This document shows, in pieces, positions 38,216 through 38,494 of a stretch of DNA of 38,494 bases. The position numbers and the translations under genes are program-made. Position 1 is the first letter of the stretch; every line of letters begins with the position of its first letter. Source of the stretch: Trichomonas tenax (Eukaryota; Parabasalia; Trichomonadida; Trichomonadidae); NCBI GenBank assembly GCA_023091735.1, contig JALKBU010000464.1, positions 1 through 38,494 of the forward strand, written 5' to 3'. Below the pieces are notes generated by a model. The model was not told the DNA's origin. It saw nothing but the letters and a program-made list of their open reading frames with translations, and ran no database searches.

Positions 38216-38494
38216 ACTTGTTCTATGTGCTATTTGTAAATTCAGTAATAGGTATTTCTCATATTAAAAAAATAGATGATATTTCATATTTAATGGTTAT
38301 AGCTTCAGGTTTTCAAGAGCAAAAGAAAAGAGGAAAAAAAGTTCTAGCATAAAAAATGGGGAAAAAATTTCCTTCTGCGGTGTAGTCCCGCGACCTTCAT
38401 AACTTTTTATCTGATCAATATTTTTTCGATTTGAAAGTACTTTCATGAACTTATTGATAGTTGTCTATCCAGTGGTGTAAGTGGCACAGTCTAT
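38216..38494. other. Edge region after the minisatellite
   Basis: A short plus-strand frame ends at 38352 (HIKKIDDISYLMVIASGFQEQ, then a basic end); it could be the C terminus of another element gene but is too short to identify. A 4-bp GCGG/CCGC hairpin lies at 38377-38391. TGGTGTAAGTGG at 38473-38484 fits the tRNA A box but the window ends 10 nt later, so nothing can be said. Confidence 0.35.

Noticed and set aside
38377..38391. T-arm-like hairpin GCGG-loop-CCGC
   Set aside because: Loop does not fit TTCRANN and no acceptor or D arm can be found at the right distance.
38473..38484. Possible start of a tRNA gene at the right edge
   Set aside because: A box only; D-stem pairs in three of four positions and the window ends before the rest could be read.

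Overview
The window looks like nuclear DNA of a trichomonad (Parabasalia); I cannot choose between Trichomonas, Tritrichomonas and a relative. The evidence is: compact, apparently intronless protein genes in very AT-rich spacers; axonemal, Rab, adaptor-complex and BEACH genes (a flagellated eukaryote); and matches to the trichomonad initiator element TCA(+1)Y(T/A) 8-27 nt upstream of at least eight start codons.

Layout. Positions 1-2131 hold relics of a virus-like Maverick/Polinton-type element: a broken packaging ATPase, a broken tail-fibre/collar-type protein and a small unidentified frame. Positions 2845-34105 are an ordinary host block of 12 intact genes: an unrecognised 582-residue protein, the flagellar protein DRC7, a tail-anchored helical protein, a Maf-type nucleotide pyrophosphatase, a family-20 hexosaminidase, a membrane RING protein, a TM9SF-like protein, a small protein resembling the N-terminal module of axonemal dynein heavy chains, an adaptor-complex sigma subunit, a Rab, a 2147-residue BEACH-WD40 protein, a second Rab and a nucleoplasmin-like acidic protein (13 names, of which the two Rabs are separate loci). 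A decayed zinc-finger frame lies at 13105-13794 and a gene-poor 4-kb stretch at 14774-18829. From about 35400 to the right edge there is another set of virus-like relics: two facing copies of a small coiled-coil protein, an intact 242-residue putative virion protein, and a broken SF3 (D5-like) helicase whose upstream part runs into an 18-20 bp palindromic minisatellite.

How the genes fit together. Several host genes serve membrane traffic (sigma subunit, two Rabs, BEACH protein, TM9SF-like protein, hexosaminidase in the endolysosomal or secretory route), and two serve the flagellar axoneme (DRC7, dynein-like module). They are separate transcription units on both strands, not operons. The two flanking virus-like blocks are broken by frameshifts and stops, so most of their genes are dead; only the 242-residue frame at 35860-36588 is uninterrupted. 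All functional calls come from reading the translated frames; no database search was run.
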